Assembly: GCA_049587715.1 (NCBI GenBank)
Contig: JBAVEL010000124.1
Coordinates: 1-25,871, forward strand
Length of the DNA: 25,871 bases
Origin: JBAVEL01 sp049587715
GTDB taxonomy: Bacteria > Bacteroidota > Ignavibacteria > UBA10030 > UBA6906
Direction of reading: 5' to 3'
The translations under genes were made by a program, and so were the position numbers. Below the pieces are notes generated by a model that saw only the letters and a program-made list of their open reading frames with translations, was not told the DNA's origin and did no database searches. The first letter of the stretch is position 1; the number at the start of each line of letters is the position of its first letter. This document shows, one piece after another, positions 22,999 through 25,871 of this stretch.

Positions 22999-24168
22999 AT
23001 GGTGACCCAGAAGATCCTGGTGGTGGACGATGAGGAGAACGTGTGCCGCAGCGTGAGGAGGATTCTGAACCGGCAGGGATACGCCGTCACGGACGTCCAG
23101 TCTGCGGACGAGGCCGTGAAGGAGATCAAGCAGTCAGCGTTCGATCTGGTGATCACCGACCTGATGATGCCCAACACCAGCGGGATGGAGCTCCTCCAGA
23201 TCATCCGGGAGCACTATCCCGAGCTGGACGTCGTCATGATCACCGGGTACGCCTCCATCGAGACGGCCGTCAAGGCGGTGAAGCTGGGAGCCGCGGGGTA
23301 TGTCCCCAAGCCCTTCACCCCGGAGGAGCTGTCGGTTGTGACGGAGAAGGCGCTGCAGGATCGCAGGCAGAGGCAGGCCATGGCCCGGACCGCTCCTCCT
23401 CCCCCGGCTCCCTCCGAGGACGAGCTGATGGATGTGGACATGCCCTTCAAGACCGCAGAGGTGGAGAAGGCCACGTCCCGCGCGTATGTGGATGCCCTGA
23501 CCCACAGCGACGTCCCCCTGGCCAAGAAGGTGGCCGACAAGCTCTACTGTCATACGGGGCAGCGGGACTGCCGTCGTGTGGCGACCGAAGGTCGGGAGTG
23601 TGTCGGGGAGTGCCCGATTGCGAAGAAGGAGCGGGAGCGTGCCGCCAAGTCCCCCGCCCGGGCGGGCCGCCCGTCCCGGGACCTCCTGGACGCGGATCTT
23701 CCGTTCCCGTCGGCCGAGGTGGAGAAGATCACCGGTGCCGACTACCTCATGTGCCTGGATCGCTCCGACGTGCCCCGGGCCGCCCTCTTCGGCAGGAATG
23801 CCGCCGCCCGGCACTCCGTTCTGGTCGTGGACGACGAGCCGATCGTGTGCCACAGTGTGCGCCGGATCCTCGCCAAACAGAGCTGCAACGTGGAGGAGGC
23901 CTTCGACGTGGACGTGGCGTTGCAGAAGATGAAGCTGAATAGGTACGACCTCGTGATCCTGGATCTCAAGATGCCCAAGCGCTCGGGTCTGGAGATCCTG
24001 GAGGCCATCCGCCGCCGCCACCCGGATCTGCCCGTGGTGATGGTGAGCGGGTATGCGTCCATCCAGGACGCCATCGATGCGACCAGGATGGGGGCTGTGA
24101 ATTTCGTTCCCAAGCCGTTCACACCCGAGGAGCTCTCCAAGGTGGCGGCCGAGGCGCTCGCCGCCTGA
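22999..24168 (+). CDS. Double-receiver protein with central Cys4 linker and duplicated motif (389 aa)
   Basis: Two complete receiver domains: residues 4-120 (D10/D11/E12, phospho-acceptor D54, KPF at 104-106) and residues 272-389 (D278/D279/E280, D322, KPF at 372-374). Between them a 29-residue motif occurs twice at identical length (145-173 and 231-259), both with D-x-D-x-PF, AEVEK, T, Y, L and SDVP. Between the motif copies lies a cysteine set C184-x6-C191-x9-C201-x3-C205 that could bind a metal or iron-sulfur cluster. No output domain is present, so it probably acts by protein contact or as a phosphate sink. The ATG at 22999 has AAAGGA 9 bases upstream and follows its own sigma-54 promoter. 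The central module matches no family I can name. Confidence 0.9.
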   Translation: MVTQKILVVDDEENVCRSVRRILNRQGYAVTDVQSADEAVKEIKQSAFDLVITDLMMPNTSGMELLQIIREHYPELDVVMITGYASIETAVKAVKLGAAGYVPKPFTPEELSVVTEKALQDRRQRQAMARTAPPPPAPSEDELMDVDMPFKTAEVEKATSRAYVDALTHSDVPLAKKVADKLYCHTGQRDCRRVATEGRECVGECPIAKKERERAAKSPARAGRPSRDLLDADLPFPSAEVEKITGADYLMCLDRSDVPRAALFGRNAAARHSVLVVDDEPIVCHSVRRILAKQSCNVEEAFDVDVALQKMKLNRYDLVILDLKMPKRSGLEILEAIRRRHPDLPVVMVSGYASIQDAIDATRMGAVNFVPKPFTPEELSKVAAEALAA

Positions 24169-24203
24169 GGCCGGCCGGCAGGGGGAAATCCCCGGGCACG
24201 AAA

Positions 24204-24238
24204 CGACTGCGCCCCCGCCCAAGGCGGGGGCGCAGTCG
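24204..24238. terminator. Long perfect hairpin between convergent operons
   Basis: A perfect 16-bp inverted repeat (24204-24219 against 24223-24238) with a 3-base CAA loop lies between the ends of the double-receiver gene and the hydrogenase gene. It is extremely GC-rich, but only short T-runs flank it (GTTTC on the minus side). A bidirectional terminator or convergent-transcript barrier is likely. Confidence 0.7.
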
Positions 24239-24270
24239 CGTCACGACGGGGGGGGCGTCGGCGCTGCCCC

Positions 24271-25734
24271 TCAGCGCCTGTCCCAGGTGTGCACCAGGGA
24301 TCCGGATGCGTCGAAGACCCGGAGCACAAGGGGAGACCTGCCCGTGAAGGCATGCGTCGCGCAGCCGAAGCAGGGGTCGTAGGACCGGAACGCCATCTCG
24401 ATCCTGTTGAGGGTTCCCTCGGTGATTTCCTGCCCCTTCCGGATCACTCCCCGGGCCGCCCGATTGATGGACATGGAGATGGGCGCGTAGTTGTTGGTGG
24501 TTCCGACGATGAGATTCACCTTCGTCAGAATCCCCTTCTCGTCGGTTACATAGTGATGGGTAAGCGTTCCCCGCGGCGCCTCCACGATCCCCACACCCTC
24601 GGAGGGCTTCTCGGTGGGGATGTTCCGGAAGTGCGTCCCGGTGATGTCCGGATCCCGGACCAGGTCCAGGGCCATCTCGGCCGCGCTCAGCATCTCGATG
24701 ACCCGGGCCCAGTGCATGGCCAGCATGGCATGGACGGGCTTGCCTCCCAGGACCGAGAACATCTTTTCATACTCCGCCTGGGCGAGAGGGGTCGGCATGC
24801 CGTCGGCGGCATTCAGCCGTGAGAGGGGGGTGGCGTGGTAGACCCCGCTCTCCTTCCCATCCACGAAACCCTTCCAGCCCACCTTCTTCAGAAAGGGGAA
24901 CTTGAGGTAGGTCCAGGGCTCCACGTGTTCGGCCACGTTGTCCAGGTATTCGGAGGGGGCGTAGGTGACAAGCTCCTTCCCGTCCGGTCCCCGGACCCGC
25001 ACCTTCCCGTCGTAGAAATTCACCCTGTTCTTCTCGTCCACAAGACCCATCGAGTAGATCTTCATGGAGTATGCATCGGAGAGGATGAGGTCCACGTAGG
25101 CCTTGTTCTTCAGGACGATATCCTCGAACACCTTCTGCGTGAACTTCGCAAACTCGACGCACCAGAGGCAGTGCGCCTCCACCGTCTTTCGCTCCTCCTC
25201 CGTGATGCCCTTGCTGATGCCTCCCGGAAGGGCGGTGACCTGATGCGTCTGCTTTCCCCCGATGAGCTTGATGACCTCCTGGGTGCGCTTCCGCATCTCG
25301 ATGACCTTTCCCCCCACCTCCAGACCCACCTTCCTGATGACGCCCAGGATATTGCGCTCCGCCGGAGGCGCGTCGGGGCCCACCACGAAGTCGGGCCCTC
25401 CCAGCGCGTAGAAGTGTGTGGTATGGTCTCCCGCAAAGAACACGTTGTACAGGAGCTGGCGGAGCTTCTTCCCGGTGGGAGGGACCTCCACCTTGAACAC
25501 AGCGTCGCATGCCTTCACGGCGGCCATGTGGTGTGCCTCGGGACAGACGCCGCAGATACGGGTGGTGATGCGGGGCATCTCCTCCACCGGGCGTCCGACG
25601 CAGAACTGCTCGAAGCCGCGCAGCTCGGGGATCTGGAAGTAGGTGTCGGCCACCTCCCCATCGTCGTTCAGGAAGATGTCAATCTTCCCGTGTCCTTCGA
25701 GCCGCGTGATCGGGTCTATTCTAATGTGCTTCAT
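24271..25734 (-). CDS. Group 3 NiFe hydrogenase large subunit, MvhA-like (487 aa)
   Basis: Catalytic subunit of a cytoplasmic NiFe hydrogenase, cycling H2 with protons and electrons. The N-terminus has ITRLEGHGKI. The L1 motif RICGVCPEAHH supplies nickel ligands C61 and C64, and the L2 motif DPCFGCATH supplies C455 and C458. A 26-residue tail follows H461 and should be removed by a maturation protease, as in other processed large subunits. Sequence style and length fit the MvhA/group 3 family, which pairs with MvhG/MvhD and often heterodisulfide reductase. The ATG at 25734 was chosen from the family N-terminus and an AAGGG upstream; it overlaps the preceding gene by 14 bases. Accessory genes lie outside the window. 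Confidence 0.93.
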   Translation of the reverse strand: MKHIRIDPITRLEGHGKIDIFLNDDGEVADTYFQIPELRGFEQFCVGRPVEEMPRITTRICGVCPEAHHMAAVKACDAVFKVEVPPTGKKLRQLLYNVFFAGDHTTHFYALGGPDFVVGPDAPPAERNILGVIRKVGLEVGGKVIEMRKRTQEVIKLIGGKQTHQVTALPGGISKGITEEERKTVEAHCLWCVEFAKFTQKVFEDIVLKNKAYVDLILSDAYSMKIYSMGLVDEKNRVNFYDGKVRVRGPDGKELVTYAPSEYLDNVAEHVEPWTYLKFPFLKKVGWKGFVDGKESGVYHATPLSRLNAADGMPTPLAQAEYEKMFSVLGGKPVHAMLAMHWARVIEMLSAAEMALDLVRDPDITGTHFRNIPTEKPSEGVGIVEAPRGTLTHHYVTDEKGILTKVNLIVGTTNNYAPISMSINRAARGVIRKGQEITEGTLNRIEMAFRSYDPCFGCATHAFTGRSPLVLRVFDASGSLVHTWDRR

Positions 25735-25871
25735 GCTTGTCAACCCTTCGCAGGATGGAGTGGGCAAGGGAGAACCGGTAGAAGGTCCCCAGCGGATCGG
25801 GAATCTGGTCCAGGATGCGCTCGATCTCTTCCGGCTCGTGCGCATCGATGATGGAACTGAGGGCGCTTGTC
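25721..25871 (-). CDS. C-terminal end of probable NiFe hydrogenase small subunit (partial)
   Basis: Only the last 49 codons are inside the window. The frame reads SALSSIIDAHEPEEIERILDQ, then IPDPLGTFYRFSLAHSILRR, and stops with TAG at 25721-25723, overlapping the large-subunit start. The IPDPLGTFYRF ending resembles the C-termini of MvhG-type small subunits as I recall them, and the position directly ahead of the large subunit is the expected gene order. No cluster ligands are visible in this fragment, so identity rests on context. Confidence 0.6.
   Translation of the reverse strand, partial: TSALSSIIDAHEPEEIERILDQIPDPLGTFYRFSLAHSILRRVDKHEAH

Noticed and set aside
1..25871. Mobile elements, CRISPR arrays, tRNA or rRNA genes
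   Set aside because: I saw no transposase, integrase, regularly spaced direct repeats, cloverleaf-like segment or conserved rRNA sequence. This was by eye; a tRNA or covariance-model scan would be decisive.

Overview
The window is a GC-rich, densely coding stretch of a bacterial chromosome. Genes sit in long co-directional runs with ATGA overlaps and clear Shine-Dalgarno sequences. The gene content is an anaerobe's redox toolbox: a NuoE/NuoF/iron-sulfur electron-transfer complex fused to a GltD-like flavoprotein, a group 3 (MvhA-like) NiFe hydrogenase, a HybA/HybB-type membrane redox pair, and NtrB/NtrC-type signalling. This mix resembles Desulfobacterota-like or related anaerobic lineages, but no marker gene fixes the phylum. 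I see no rRNA, tRNA, CRISPR array, insertion sequence or prophage gene.

Left half (about 1-14542). A lone receiver-domain protein (278-709, +) ends in an intrinsic terminator facing a minus-strand block. Read in its own direction, that block starts at 14542: large glutamate dehydrogenase (GDH), NuoE with a zinc-ribbon tail, a NuoF-GltD fusion, a 2Fe-2S/4Fe-4S subunit, a stand-alone glutamate-synthase-like FMN domain, and a second GDH, ending in a strong hairpin at 5301-5332. A second minus-strand unit follows: a PEP-synthase-like protein with receiver-like N-terminal domains, a 66-residue zinc-ribbon protein and a third GDH. Three GDHs of different subfamilies therefore surround a complex with predicted sites for NADH, a second (probably NADP-type) dinucleotide and iron-sulfur electron transfer. 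My inference is a module of the electron-bifurcating NuoF-like (HydABC/Stn/Bfu) superfamily tied to glutamate metabolism.

Centre (14543-15403). This roughly 860-base divergent region has no convincing gene. It carries a good sigma-54 promoter at 15317-15333.

Right half (15404-24168, +). Two membrane-anchored GcvH-like proteins, a four-cluster ferredoxin with a C-terminal membrane helix and a HybB/NrfD-type membrane protein form one operon behind the sigma-54 promoter. Next come a small minus-strand membrane protein with its own sigma-54 promoter, a membrane histidine kinase overlapping an NtrC-type sigma-54 activator, and, behind a perfect sigma-54 promoter, an unusual receiver-Cys4-receiver protein with an internal duplication. 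The kinase and activator most likely control these three sigma-54 units. GcvH-like proteins, HybA/HybB-type electron carriers and redox-looking regulators under one sigma-54 switch are the best candidate for an undescribed system here.

Right edge (24271-25871, -). A NiFe hydrogenase large subunit and the C-terminal end of what is probably its small subunit converge on the signalling genes, separated by a 16-bp perfect hairpin. The hydrogenase operon continues beyond the window.
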